21,828 bases of DNA from Candidatus Altimarinota bacterium (GCA_947373235.1 CANBWW010000007.1:1-21828), one strand, 5' to 3'; positions 1 to 9,167 are shown, numbered from the stretch's first letter. The notes: generated by a model not told the origin, from the letters alone. Numbers and translations are program-made.

Positions 1-2
1 GA

Positions 3-89
3 GTTTTGCATCCATCTTTCGAGAAAGGATCGTGTGGATACGAGAAAGAGAAAGGAAAAATGAAAGTGTGGGTGAAAGTGATGGCATAA
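3..89 (+). CDS. Possible 3' end of an upstream gene (partial, low confidence)
   Basis: One frame is open from the left edge and ends at TAA (87-89). It reads HPSFEKGSCGYEKEKGKMKV before a short tail, with glycines written GGA. It is followed by a bidirectional hairpin terminator (148-181), as expected for a convergent gene pair. Only 28 codons are visible and the other two frames are also open here when TGA is read as Gly, so the frame choice is uncertain and no family can be named. Confidence 0.3.
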   Translation, partial: VLHPSFEKGSCGYEKEKGKMKVWVKVMA

Positions 90-90
90 A

Positions 91-125
91 ATATACTTGA
101 ATATTAATTGATATATCAAGTATAT
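91..125. repeat. AT-rich inverted repeat
   Basis: Ten-base arms ATATACTTGA (91-100) and TCAAGTATAT (116-125) flank a 15-base AT-rich loop. It lies between the possible upstream gene end and the terminator. It could be a weak hairpin or an operator-like site; there is no T run directly after it. Confidence 0.4.
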
Positions 126-147
126 AGAAAGTATAATAAAGTCAAAA

Positions 148-181
148 TAAAAAAGATGAATTACGGTAATTCATCTTTTTT
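148..181. terminator. Bidirectional intrinsic terminator
   Basis: A perfect 9-bp stem GATGAATTA/TAATTCATC with loop CGG (155-175) has an A run before it and a T run after it, so it can terminate transcripts on both strands. It lies just beyond the TAG stop of the minus-strand DUF2130 gene at 192. Confidence 0.8.
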
Positions 182-191
182 GCATTATTGT

Positions 192-1367
192 CTACAATCC
201 ATTTCCAAGTTCCAGATATTCCACTGTTTCGAGCTTCCCACCAAGAAGGCCGCCAAGATCACCATACATTCCACCAGTATTTTTGATCACTTGTTCGAGA
301 AGAGATTCTCGTTTTTTCCATCTGGATTCGAAGGCTCGACGCTCTTCTGCAACTTGATCTTGCATCTGCCGGAATGCATCGATGATATTCTCTACCTTAT
401 CCTTGAACTTTGCACTCGTGAGATAGTTATAGAGGACTTCCATCTTTTCATCTTTGGATACGAGTGAAGTACGTAGGTGTGCCATCGACTCGATCTGACC
501 GCGGAGCATCATGGCGATCGGGAGAACATATGCCCACTCCACGAGCCAGACTCATTTATATAGACCAAATTTTTCTACATCTTTCGGAAGCACCGCAGTT
601 ACGAGGATAGAAACATCAGCATTTACTCGGAGACGATCTTCTTTGAGTTTTTCGACCCATCCATCTGACCATGCCTTTGTATTTTTTGATTCCCAGGCGA
701 TCACACCGACTGACTGACCAAATTCACTTCTCACTTCCTGGATGATATCCGCTCACTTGATTCATTTTTCTACATCGGAAATGATATCGATCGGGAAGTT
801 TACTGAAAGGAGTTCTTTGAGTGCGTCTTCTTGGATCTCACCTTGGATCTGCATGGATCATTGGTCTCATTTTCTTTTTGCATCTTCGATCGAGCGTTGC
901 ATCTGTTGGATTTGTTCATCTTTGGCTTTGAGTTTTTTCTCATTTTCGAAGGCGATCTTCTCGATCTCGAGTTTGATCTTATCTTGAGATTGTTTTCCAT
1001 ATTCTTCTTCGAGCTTTTTGCGCTCCTCGAAACGAGCCTTATCTTTTTCTATTTCCATATTTTTCTTCAGTGAATCGAATTCGCTCTGTTGTCTAAGAAA
1101 ATCCATTTCCTTTTTCCGTGCATCGATCTCGAATTTTTTCAGATTTTCGAGTTCTATGGTTTGTTTTTTTGTTTGTTCTTCGGCTTCGATCTTAGATTTT
1201 GCGATCTGATCCTGAGCCCATGCAAGTGCTCTTTTATCCGAGTCAGCCTTGATCTGGATTTCGAGTTTTTTCTCGAGTTCTATTTTCATAGTTTCGAGTT
1301 CGTGTTTTTGTGCATCATCGAGTGAGAAGTCACGATGACAGTGAGGACAGGTGATGAGATTGGACAT
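192..1367 (-). CDS. DUF2130 domain protein with N-terminal zinc-ribbon-like motif and coiled coil
   Basis: Reading TGA as Gly joins three fragments in one frame into a 391-residue protein ending at TAG. The N-terminus has one CPHC pair (residues 8-11). Residues about 22-165 are a long charged coiled coil rich in Lys and Glu. The C-terminal half carries the DUF2130 signature: IIQEVRSEFGQSVGVIAWES, then SKNTKAWSDGWVEKLKEDR, VTAVLPKDVEKFGL, and the closing WKKRE...NTGGMYGDLGGLLG. The length is normal for the family (about 400). The molecular function of DUF2130 is not established; fusion to a coiled coil suggests a scaffold or nucleic-acid-associated protein, which is inference. The start is the ATG at 1365-1367, directly before the CPHC motif. 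A TATAAT box lies about 16 bases upstream. Confidence 0.88.
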
Positions 1368-1382
1368 GGGATGAGATTATGG

Positions 1383-1388
1383 ATTATA
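1383..1388 (-). promoter_or_regulatory. -10 box (TATAAT) of the DUF2130 gene
   Basis: A perfect TATAAT on the minus strand sits 16 bases before the ATG. No clear -35 hexamer is visible at the right distance. The predicted 5' leader would be under 10 bases. Confidence 0.4.
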
Positions 1389-1423
1389 GAGAAAAAGAAA
1401 TGCCTTCTTTCCCAGCTTCTTTC

Positions 1424-1462
1424 TTGAAACTTTTTGCGAATTTCTTATACTCCGATTATAGT
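1424..1462 (+). promoter_or_regulatory. Promoter region of the envelope gene cluster
   Basis: Two overlapping candidates precede the ATG at 1486: TTGAAA (1424-1429) with a 16-base spacer to TATACT (1446-1451), and TTGCGA (1434-1439) with a 17-base spacer to TATAGT (1457-1462). The TATACT followed by YCGA resembles the boxes before murB and rimO in this window. Which one is used cannot be told from sequence. Confidence 0.45.
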
Positions 1463-1485
1463 TCTTTTCTCGGATTTACAAGCCA

Positions 1486-3765
1486 ATGTCGTGAACATCT
1501 GATATCATCTCTTTTGACTTATCCCACGAGGTACCAAAAACCATCGATGTGACGGGATTTTTCTATATTTCCGAGCTGCATGCGATCCGTTCGACGAAAC
1601 CACTTTTTGATACGATCAAGCCAGGAAAAGGAAAAGTATATGATCTTTCAGTTTCGAAAAAACTCTCCGTAAATCGCTTCCGTACGCTCGCGATGCTCGA
1701 TCTGGCTCGAAGTGATCTCTTTGAGATTTCGAAGTTTGAGTCCGTTCTTCTCGATGAGAAACCCCGACTCCGGACGATCGATCTGTGTCCACCTCTCATG
1801 ATCCCGTATGGTTCGCTCGATATTCGTGAATCGAAACCGATCATTTCTGAGAAAAAATACGCTGATCTGTATAAGCGAAATCTACCAGTTTCTCTTCATA
1901 CTCGCCGCATCGTGAGAAATTCTTTTCGGTATGTGAAAAAAAATAAAAAACCGATTTTTGCGACGATTGCTCTGCTTTTCTTCCTGACTTTACCAACTCT
2001 GTTTTATGTGAAGTTCCTCGTCGAGTCTTCTTATACGAAGCTCCTTTCTCTAAAAAATGTAACCGATATTCATAATTGAGTTTCATTGATTCATGAAGCA
2101 AGAGACGGATTTGAGCGAGCAAATATACTTTTTTTTCCATTTCGAATCATCCCAAATGATACGATCAAACTCGCTGGAATAGCGATCGATGGTGGTCGTT
2201 CACTCACTCGTGGACTTTCGACTGTGCTCACAGATATCCCACTTGGTTCTGGTGCGATTTTCTCTGGATCGATTATATCATCAACTTCAGATGATCTTGG
2301 TCCATCATTTCGTCCGGCTTCTCGAGATATCCTTCCATTTTCTGCGTTTGGCATCGATAAACCGACCGAGTGGCTGCATAAAAATAAATCCAATATCGCT
2401 TCGCTCCAGTCTTCTCTTCTCGATGCTTCTCGTGCCTATGTTCGTGCTGAAAATATAGACAATCCAAAAGCGGCAGAAGTCGCACATATCGGTCAGTGAA
2501 TATCCAAAATAGCCGATCTGCTCTGAAAATATCTGCAAAATGAGCCGGCAGTTCTTTCACTTCTTGGGGCAGAAGTTCCTCAGAGATTTCTTATATTTAA
2601 CCAAAATCGTGATGAGATCCGAGCAAACGGTGGTTTTCCTGGTTCTATTCTCAGCTTTACGACTTCTTATGGAAATATTCTCGATTTCCGTACGGATGAT
2701 GTCTATTATTATGACTGGAATCTTTATCCAGCAAAAGAAATCCCACCACCAGGACTTTCATTGCTCAGTGATAATTATGGACTCCGCGATGTCAACTATT
2801 ATCCAGATTTTCGTGATACCCTCGAAAAAGCAAATGCCTTTGTCGAAAAATCTGGGGATGCGACGGTAACGGTTGGAATGGCTATCAATCAAGGAATCGT
2901 AGAAAATATCCTCGAAAAAGTATGAGACGTTCCCGTATTTATTTCGAGTTCTGGTTCTCTGAATTCTGGAACGACGATCACTTTCAATAGTGAGAATTTT
3001 TCTACGCTTATGTCGACGCTCACGGAGCTCCGATTTGGTGAAAAAGTTACTTCCAAGGATACACTTTTTGCATTTATGCATGCACTCGCTGGAAAAATCA
3101 ATGAAAAACGTGATTATGCGGAAGTGATCGACTTGATAGAAAAAGCTTTTTCTGACGGAGAAATCCTCATCGCTTCTCGTGATGATGAACTCGATAGTTT
3201 TCTTGCCACGATCAGAAAACCACTTCCATGGGAAATAAAAAATGAAACGAATACCGGAACACTTTCTGCTTCTGATAACTGGATATATCCGGTTTTGACT
3301 TCTGTTTCTGGAAACAAATCTGATCGCCTTATGAAACGTGTTTATACGAGTGAGACGACCGCACTTGGGAATTGTCAGTATGAAAATACACTTACATTTA
3401 CGCATACTCATGGATACAATTCGGATGCTAAAAATGAGATAGAAAAATATCTCGATCTCATGGGCGTCACGGACAGTACAGAACGTGAAAAAATGCTTTT
3501 TATCCAATGAAATGGTATAAATAAGACATTTCTTCGTGCGTATGTACCGCTTGGTGCTACTTTGACAGGTTCTACAGCGGGCATAGATACACAATCTGAT
3601 GATCAGAAAACAGAGTTTTCATTTATGCTTTCGACTCCAGTTGGCGGAAGTACGACAAAACAGTTTCAGTACATTCTTTCGATCCCAAATTGCCAAAATC
3701 AGGCTTCTTTGGCTTCTTGGTATCGTCAGCCATGACTTCAAAATACTGAGATGAAGAGTCGTTAA
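1486..3765 (+). CDS. DUF4012 domain membrane protein
   Basis: With TGA as Gly this is one uninterrupted 759-residue protein ending at TAA. Residues 1 to about 150 form a basic cytoplasmic region. A single transmembrane helix follows at about 157-177 (IFATIALLFFLTLPTLFYV). The rest is outside the membrane. From about residue 360 comes the DUF4012 hallmark LLGAEVPQRFLIFNQNRDEI followed by RANGGFPGSI, then IPPPGLSLLSDNYGLRDVNY. DUF4012 proteins are large envelope proteins of Actinobacteria and many CPR; their biochemical role is not known. The start ATG at 1486 is chosen because TAG stops lie in frame upstream at 1459 and 1387. It is the first gene of a four-gene set with VWA and TPR proteins and yidD, which suggests surface assembly. 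No Shine-Dalgarno sequence is visible. Confidence 0.88.
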
Positions 3766-3782
3766 GATTTTGACCATAATTC

Positions 3783-4622
3783 ATGAAAAACACCCTTTCT
3801 ACATTTTCATTTTATCGATTATTTATCGGTCAATTTTTTGTATTTCTTGGGATAATTTTCTTGGGATGTGGAATATTTTCTTCCGCGAAAAATATTTCTC
3901 AGATAAGAACATTATGGATCGTAGATACTTCACTTTCTATGGCGATCGAAGATACAGGAAACAATCCTGATATGATCGTACAGAATCGTCTGGAAGAAGC
4001 CCAAAAAATCATCCGTTCCTATTCTGGATGAGTAGGTGAACAGTCACTTATTGCCTATGCTCGATCGCCAGCATTGATTCTTCCATTTACCGCTTCGCAG
4101 GAAGCATTTTCTCGAGCCGTAGATAACTTGTCTATAACTTCTTCTTTTTGATGAAGTGATATCCAGAGTGCATTTTCACTCGTAAATACCCTCTATAAAG
4201 ATGTTTCTTTTCCTATTCAGATATTTCTCCTGACCGATGGATGAAATACGGGAAATGATATCCTTCCTCTACTTCCATCATCTGCTCATCTGACGATCGT
4301 GGGACTCGGAAGTGATGTGGGTGAAAAAATTCCTATCTGATATGATATATCTGGTGTGCGTCGGTATAAAACATTTGAAAATCAAGAAGTCACAGTTCCA
4401 TATGATCCGATTTTTTTGAAAAAGATGCAAAATACATATCATGCTGATTTGATTCGCATTTCAGATATTTCCCATCTTCCAATACTTAAAAATACTCAAA
4501 AAATAGAACTTTTTTCATCATCAGGAGCATATTTCTATTTCTTTATCGGATCGATGTTTTTGATTTTTTGATATTTGTTTCATCCATATCGTTTGTCTGC
4601 ATCATGAAAAAATCGCGCTTAA
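3783..4622 (+). CDS. VWA (von Willebrand factor A) domain membrane protein, BatA/BatB-like
   Basis: The protein is 279 residues once TGA is read as Gly. A hydrophobic helix at about 17-32 is followed by a VWA domain. The MIDAS metal-site motif DTSLS (residues 48-52) fits the DxSxS consensus, and LLTDGGNTG near residue 150 supplies the later conserved Asp. A second membrane helix lies at about 250-267, followed by a short basic tail. The layout of membrane helix, VWA, membrane helix resembles BatA/BatB proteins, whose VWA domains bind partners through a divalent metal; the substrate is unknown. It starts 17 bases after the DUF4012 stop and its end overlaps the next gene by 19 bases, so these genes form an operon. 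The family name is secure; the Bat-type role is inferred from the TPR neighbour. Confidence 0.85.
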
Positions 4623-5209
4623 TCCTCATATTTTTTTGTTGTTTTATCCTTACCAGTATGGGAGTTTTTTCCAGTACTGTTTTTTCTAGTTTCTGTATTT
4701 CTACTAGTATCTTGCAAAAGAGTATTTGCAGTGAATTTTCCTCGGAATATCTCTATAATCATGCTTTACAGAAAGCAAAATCTGGAGATTTTTCTGGTTC
4801 TCAAAATATACTTTCTCATATTTCTCTCATAAATTTTCCTGAAAAATCATCGTATTATGAACTGCTTGGTGATGTTATTTTTGCCTCTAGTGGAAGTGTC
4901 GATGATGTAATGACGAATTATAAAAAATCCTTCGACCTCAAAAAAGAACCACGAGTAGAAAAAAAGATATCTCTTCTCGAAAATCATATTTCTGGAGAAA
5001 AAAATATTCCGTCGTCTCTTTCTGGATCAGAAATCACTTCATCATTTTCTGGATCGGCGGGAGCTCTCGAATCATCACATGAAAAAATAGAATCGGATGA
5101 ACAAAATCGTTCCAAGTTTCTCTCATTTCCGAGTATGACCGATACAAAAACAGCGATTCAGGATACGATTGATTTTGTGGATTCTGGAAAAGAACGAGTT
5201 GATTGGTAG
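4604..5209 (+). CDS. Exported TPR-like protein (BatC-like position)
   Basis: The protein is 201 residues and ends at TAG. It starts at the ATG at 4604 (MKKSRLILIFFCCFILTSMG), which gives a clean signal peptide with a basic start; a start at 4568 would put extra hydrophobic residues before it. The gene overlaps the VWA gene end by 19 bases. The middle has TPR-like helices (LYNHALQKAKSGDFSGSQNI and YYELLGDVIFASSGSVDDVM, then YKKSFDLKKEPRVEKKISLL). The C-terminal part is Ser/Gly-rich with repeated SGSE/SGSA stretches and looks disordered. VWA plus TPR protein in tandem is the pattern of Bat operons, where the TPR partner binds the VWA protein; this pairing is inference here. Confidence 0.7.
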   Translation: MKKSRLILIFFCCFILTSMGVFSSTVFSSFCISTSILQKSICSEFSSEYLYNHALQKAKSGDFSGSQNILSHISLINFPEKSSYYELLGDVIFASSGSVDDVMTNYKKSFDLKKEPRVEKKISLLENHISGEKNIPSSLSGSEITSSFSGSAGALESSHEKIESDEQNRSKFLSFPSMTDTKTAIQDTIDFVDSGKERVDW

Positions 5210-5230
5210 CTTCTTTTTATATCTCATCCT

Positions 5231-5488
5231 ATGAATTTTCTCGAACTGACACTCATCACTACGGTTCGTGCTTACCAAAAAATCCTCTCACCAGATCATT
5301 CTGTTTGGGCAAGATCACTTGATAAACCACCATATTGTAAACATATCCCTTCATGTAGTCAGTATATGATCGAATCGATAGAAAAAAAATGAGCATTGAA
5401 GTGAACTGCTCAGTGAATTCTCAGAATTTTACGTTGTAATCCATGGTCAAAGTGATGATATGATCCTATTGAAAAAGCAATAAAATAA
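5231..5488 (+). CDS. yidD: Membrane protein insertion efficiency factor YidD
   Basis: YidD is a small amphipathic inner-membrane-associated protein that assists YidC/Sec-dependent insertion. This 85-residue product matches the family throughout: RAYQKILSP near the start, the Cys motif CKHIPSCSQYMIESIEKKGA, then LRILRCNPWSKGGYDPI at the end. Four TGA codons fall on family-conserved or expected glycines, including both the GALKG turn and the SKGG motif, making it one of the best single proofs of TGA=Gly in the window. It usually sits in the rpmH-rnpA-yidC cluster; here it closes an envelope operon instead, 21 bases after the TPR gene. Its TAA stop is embedded in the shared terminator hairpin. 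Confidence 0.95.
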
Positions 5489-5515
5489 CTTCTCATCTTG
5501 AGAAGTTATTTTATT
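5479..5515. terminator. Bidirectional terminator shared by yidD and yvcK
   Basis: A 16-bp perfect stem (5479-5494 with 5500-5515) and a 5-base loop, ATCTT. The arms hold the core AACTTCTC/GAGAAGTT flanked by A and T runs. The TAA stop of yidD (5486-5488) lies inside the left arm and the yvcK stop (5515-5517) touches the right arm, so two convergent genes share one hairpin. Confidence 0.88.
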
Positions 5516-6654
5516 TATGCTGAAAATATGATTTTTTCGAGCATTTCTGCCAGTTTGATCTGATTATGCTTATAGAGGCTTTTTCTGTCTATCAGATCAT
5601 CTTCGATAATGTGTACTTTTCTGGATTCGAGATAGGCACGTTCATCGGGAGTGATATAGATGTATTCCCCACCTTTTACACTGATATCCGTTTTGAGTCT
5701 TTCCATATCTTCAGCATCCAGATCGAGTTCTTTGTTATTGGCAACGACGATATCGATCGGTTTTCCAAGGTATCGTTCTATTTCGAGAACAAAATCGAGG
5801 ATCGCATATCCGTTCGTTTCTCCTCATTTATTCGTATTGTTGGCTATGTAGATGATTTTGGCATCGAGATAACGGATGAGTTCCTTCATTCCACCGATGA
5901 TGAGATTCGACAGAGTAGACGTATAGAGATCACCAGGAGCGAGGATGATATAGTTCACATCGGTCATCGCACGAACGATAGATCCAGTGTATCTCGCACC
6001 ATGGGATCATTGCATGAGTGAGAGATTGATAATCCGTGAATCATATCCACAGACATTACTGATATTATCTTGTCTTTCGATCGTCTGGCCATTTCCGAGA
6101 GTTGCTTGTATGTATGCAGCATCGGTCGTAACGGGAATAATTTCAGGTTTTACTTCGAGAAGTTCATGCATCGATTCCATCATTTTTTCATAATCTTGAT
6201 CAAAATGATAAAACAAAAATCCCATAAATATATTTCAGAATTTATGTCAGTTAAGTGGCTGGTGAATCGGAAGTTTTATATCAAAAAATGCGAAATTGAT
6301 TTTTTCAAGAAATTCGTAGGCTCCGGCCATTTTTGCTATATCACCGAGTGTAGTTGCATCGATCGAAATAATATCTTCTAAAACGGTTTCAAAATATTTC
6401 TGAAAATCATCTCTGTATTCCGACTGAGAAAGTACATAAAGACAGCGTCTGAGATCACCAGGAGGAGGGAAGTGGATAGAGAGGTCATCACGAAAATATT
6501 TCATCAAAAGTCCCGTTGTCCGTCCATCATCGCTCATGGAGACAATCGCAGAAAGATCGATCCGATCCTCGAAAACTTCATGAATTCCGGAAAGCATATT
6601 TGAATGACCGTTTCCACCACCGATGGTGACAATATGAGGTTTTTTAGTGTGCAT
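5515..6654 (-). CDS. yvcK: YvcK/CofD-family gluconeogenesis factor
   Basis: The protein is 379 residues with TGA as Gly. It has a nucleotide-sugar-binding Rossmann start HIVTIGGGNGHSNMLSGI (about residues 7-24, family usual GGGTG), SDDGRTTG (41-48), PPPGDLRRCL (63-72) and LAPGDLYTSTLSNLIIGGMK (about 238-257). These are the hallmarks of the CofD-like fold. In Bacillus and actinobacteria YvcK proteins bind UDP-sugars and tune peptidoglycan precursor supply and cell shape. At 379 residues it is longer than the roughly 320 of B. subtilis YvcK because of a C-terminal helical extension. The start ATG (6652-6654) lies inside the end of the HAD gene, an 11-base overlap, so the two are probably translationally coupled. 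Confidence 0.9.
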
Positions 6655-7414
6655 AGTCTTGAAAGGTAAAAAGTTCTTTTGGTGATTTGATATTTATGCA
6701 GGGAATCGGATCGGTCATAACGGGAGTGTCATTGCCATATTCTCAGAAATTATCTCAGAAATATATTGCTTTATCGGATCAAAATTCATAATTTTGATAA
6801 AGATGCTGGAGTCCATCATATTTTGTGCAGAGTGTTATATCGATCGTGGTCGATCCCCCAGGAATGATCTCTCAGAGAGGGAAATATTGTTTTAATATAT
6901 TTCCATAGTGAATACGTTTTTGCTTATCTGGATCGAAGTTGTTTCTTGCTTCTTTGCTACTTTCCCGTGGAATACACACGAGAGAAATCATAGTATCAGA
7001 TCGATCCTCTATGGTGATATAAAGATGTTCTTGTTCATTGATATATGTAACTCATTTTTCGATATCTTTCCTATATATACTGATATTTCCCTCTAGGGAA
7101 GATACTTTCTCATATTTTTTCTTGTCAGAATATTCATATATCTCAGAGCCATTCGAGCAAGCAAAAATCAGATTCTGGAAGTTTGTATTTCCTCAAAGCT
7201 TCTCGAGAATCTGTGTTTCCAGTGTTTCGATATTTCTTGCAGTAAGGATGATACATTTTTTTGTTTCGAGTAATTTCGTGAGAAAAATAACTCCATCGCT
7301 ATCAAGAGCTTCGTTTGGTTCCGTAATCGTTCCATCTTTATCGAATATAAAAATCCCCCGGGTAAAGAGAGTTAGATTTTGTATAAATTCCTCAAAAGTA
7401 AAAAGCATAAGCAT
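6644..7414 (-). CDS. HAD-superfamily hydrolase (phosphomannomutase/sucrose-phosphatase-like type)
   Basis: The protein is 256 residues from ATG 7414 to TAA 6644, with several TGA glycines. HAD motif I is IFIFDKDGTITEP, with the nucleophile and acid/base pair at D25 and D27. Motif II is probably the CIILTARN segment, with the Thr after two hydrophobics. Motif IV is AIYFGDNFGEYGNDTPVM near residue 230. The cap between them is compatible with the HAD-IIB group that includes eukaryotic-type phosphomannomutases and sugar phosphatases. A sugar-phosphate substrate fits its partnership with YvcK but is inference. The start at 7414 is preferred over an upstream TTG (7456), because that TTG lies in the probable -35 box. 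An ATG two codons later is also possible. Confidence 0.8.
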
Positions 7415-7434
7415 CAATATTTTCGCATATCGTA

Positions 7435-7456
7435 AGGAAAAGATATTTTGAGTCAA
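7435..7456 (-). promoter_or_regulatory. Probable promoter of the HAD-yvcK operon
   Basis: On the minus strand TTGACT (7456 to 7451) is followed after about 16 bases by TACGAT. Transcription would start some 5-10 bases before the ATG at 7414, giving a very short leader. The divergent murB promoter lies about 40 bases further right. Confidence 0.4.
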
Positions 7457-7491
7457 ATGAAAGCATATTTTTCTAAAAAATAGATAGATTT

Positions 7492-7519
7492 TTGCCTTTT
7501 TTAGGGTTTTTCTTATACT
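7492..7519 (+). promoter_or_regulatory. murB promoter, probably giving a leaderless mRNA
   Basis: TTGCCT (7492-7497), a 16-base spacer and TATACT (7514-7519). Only six bases separate the -10 box from the ATG at 7526, so the usual start site would fall on the initiation codon. No Shine-Dalgarno sequence could fit. Confidence 0.6.
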
Positions 7520-7525
7520 TTCGAT

Positions 7526-8416
7526 ATGAATTCATTTCTTTTAGAGAACGTTGAGATCGGTCATTTTTCAGGATATAAAACTCAAGTATTTGGGGATTAT
7601 TTTTCAGAAATCATATCTGAAGATGACCTCTCAAAGCTTCAAAAGGCATACCATTTTTCGATCGAAAACAATCTTCCGTTTCTCATCATCGGTGGCGGTA
7701 CCAACATGCTCTTTGTGAATGATCATTTCGAAGGAGTGGTGGTGAAAAATAGTTTTTCTACGTGGAATTATGCTACAGAAAAAAAGATTCTCAATGCATG
7801 ATCAAATGAATCTATTTGGAAGATCGCACAAAAACTCGAAGAAGAATATAGTCAGGATATCTGGCATCGATTTATCGGGCTTCCTGGTTCTCTGGGAGGT
7901 GCAATCTATGGAAATGCAGGATGTTTCGGCCTGGAAGTGGAGTCCAATTTTCTCTCGTGTGAAGTTTTCGATATGCTTTCGGGTATTCGAAAAACTCTTT
8001 CCAAAAATGATATGGATTTTTCTTATCGTCATTCGTATCTAAAAGATCATCCAGAACTATTTCTTCTGAGTGCGACTTTCGATTTTTCCGAAAAGCGAGA
8101 AAAATATCATTCTGATGTGGATAATATCGATTTTCGAGAAAACAAACAACCAAAAGGGAATTCATGTGGAAGTTTTTTTAAAAATCCTTCTCGTGAAGTG
8201 TCAGCAGGTTTTCTTATAGAAAAAGTCTGACTGAAGTGATACCATCATGGATGAGCCTATTGGTCTGACTTGCATGCGAATTTCCTCATGAGTGAAGGAG
8301 AAAGTTGTAGACCATCTGATCTTCTGGAACTCGTTCGATTGACACAAAAAAAAGTACAAGATGAAACGTGATACGAACTTGTCAACGAAGTAAGAATTAT
8401 AGAAAATAAAAAATAA
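7526..8416 (+). CDS. murB: UDP-N-acetylenolpyruvoylglucosamine reductase MurB
   Basis: MurB is the FAD-dependent reductase that makes UDP-MurNAc, the second step of peptidoglycan synthesis. The protein is 296 residues, the normal length. The FAD-binding part has FLIIGGGTNMLFVNDHFEGV, WHRFIGLPGSLGGAIYGNAG and CFGLEV. The substrate half has QPKGNSCGSFFKNP, with the catalytic Ser at about residue 216, and SAGFLIEKVGLKGYHHGWAY followed by SDLHANFLM. In GFLIEKVGLKG two conserved positions depend on TGA=Gly or on adjacent GGx codons. It starts at the only suitable ATG, six bases after a TATACT box. ybeY follows after 5 bases, so the two form an operon. Confidence 0.95.
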
Positions 8417-8421
8417 ACTCC

Positions 8422-8874
8422 ATGTTTTGATATCAAATCATTAATTATCCTGATCATTTTTCTCTTGATGAAACTCGAATTACTGAGATTTTTCGGATTA
8501 TTTCAGAGATAGTCGCTGTTGAACAAAAATGAATTTTGAATATTGCCTTTCTTTCGAATGAGGAAGTACAAGAATTGAATCTTATCCATCGTGGTATCGA
8601 TAAAAATACAGATGTACTTTCTTTTCATTATTTTGAGGATTTTTCTGATATTTCCAGCGAAGACATCGCTTGAGAATGTATCTTCTCTGAGTCAAAAATC
8701 CTTTCCCAATCTGCAGAATATCATCACACTCTGACAGAAGAATTCGAAATTCTTTTGATTCATTCGCTGCTCCATATCATCGGATACGATCATGAATCAG
8801 ATGAAGATTATCATGCGATGGAGTCATATGAGTCACCTATACGTGCGAAAATGTGACTGAATATAGAAAGATAA
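8422..8874 (+). CDS. ybeY: Endoribonuclease YbeY
   Basis: YbeY is a zinc-dependent single-strand endoribonuclease needed for 16S rRNA 3' maturation and ribosome quality control. The 150-residue product has the metal-binding motif HSLLHIIGYDH with His at 114, 118 and 124 (HxxxHxxxxxH). Upstream it has NTDVLSFHYF (family TDVLSFP) and IAGECIFS (family hAGDIhIS). TGA encodes Gly in MFGYQ, EQKGIL, IAGE and KMGL. The start ATG at 8422 is 5 bases after the murB stop with no visible ribosome binding site. The C-terminus is slightly degenerate compared with the family but ends at a normal length. Confidence 0.92.
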
Positions 8875-8876
8875 AC

Positions 8877-8903
8877 TTGCAATATCAAAAATTTCTCTAT
8901 AAT
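8877..8903 (+). promoter_or_regulatory. Promoter of tRNA-Phe
   Basis: TTGCAA (8877-8882), a 15-base spacer and a perfect TATAAT (8898-8903). It begins just after the ybeY stop. Transcription would begin around 8910, inside the small hairpin that follows. Confidence 0.55.
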
Positions 8904-8904
8904 C

Positions 8905-8924
8905 AGCCCTTAGAAATAAGGGCT
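8905..8924 (+). other. Hairpin with GAAA tetraloop before tRNA-Phe
   Basis: An 8-bp perfect stem AGCCCTTA/TAAGGGCT closes a GAAA (GNRA) tetraloop. It lies between the -10 box and the tRNA and straddles the expected start site. There is no T run after it, so it is not a standard terminator. Confidence 0.6.
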
Positions 8925-8932
8925 ATCGACTT

Positions 8933-9008
8933 GGCGGGATAGCTCAGTTGGTAGAGCAATAGACTGAAAATCTATGTGTCCCCGGTTCAAGTCCGGGTCT
9001 CGCCACCA
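8933..9008 (+). tRNA. tRNA-Phe (anticodon GAA)
   Basis: A 76-base cloverleaf. The acceptor stem GGCGGGA pairs with TCTCGCC (one G-U pair), the D arm holds AGCTCAGTTGGTAGAGC, and the anticodon stem ATAGA/TCTAT closes the loop CTGAAAA with anticodon GAA. The T arm is CCCGG-TTCAAGT-CCGGG, and discriminator A plus an encoded CCA ends the gene. It has its own promoter and terminator. Confidence 0.97.
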
Positions 9009-9036
9009 TAAAAAATAAAGATAACTCTTATTTCTG

Positions 9037-9064
9037 AAATCCTCTCATCCGAGAGGATTTTTTT
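9037..9064 (+). terminator. Intrinsic terminator of tRNA-Phe
   Basis: A 10-bp stem AAATCCTCTC/GAGAGGATTT with loop ATCC, then a T run to 9064. It lies 29 bases after the tRNA end. Confidence 0.88.
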
Positions 9065-9167
9065 ATTAAGAGAATATACTGAGTGTCAATCCCTTTTCAT
9101 ATTTCCCTTTATGATTCATAAAAAATTGGGTATAAAAGAATGGTAATATTTTGAATCTATTTTGTGT

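Noticed and set aside
2758..3594. Long minus-strand open frame (278 codons)
   Set aside because: It is antisense to the DUF4012 gene, has Arg/Cys/Ile/Phe-rich low-quality sequence and no recognisable motif; it exists because of codon bias on the other strand.
7415..7456. TTG start at 7456 for the HAD protein
   Set aside because: The TTG lies in a good -35 hexamer and the added residues are not part of the HAD fold; ATG at 7414 is more plausible.
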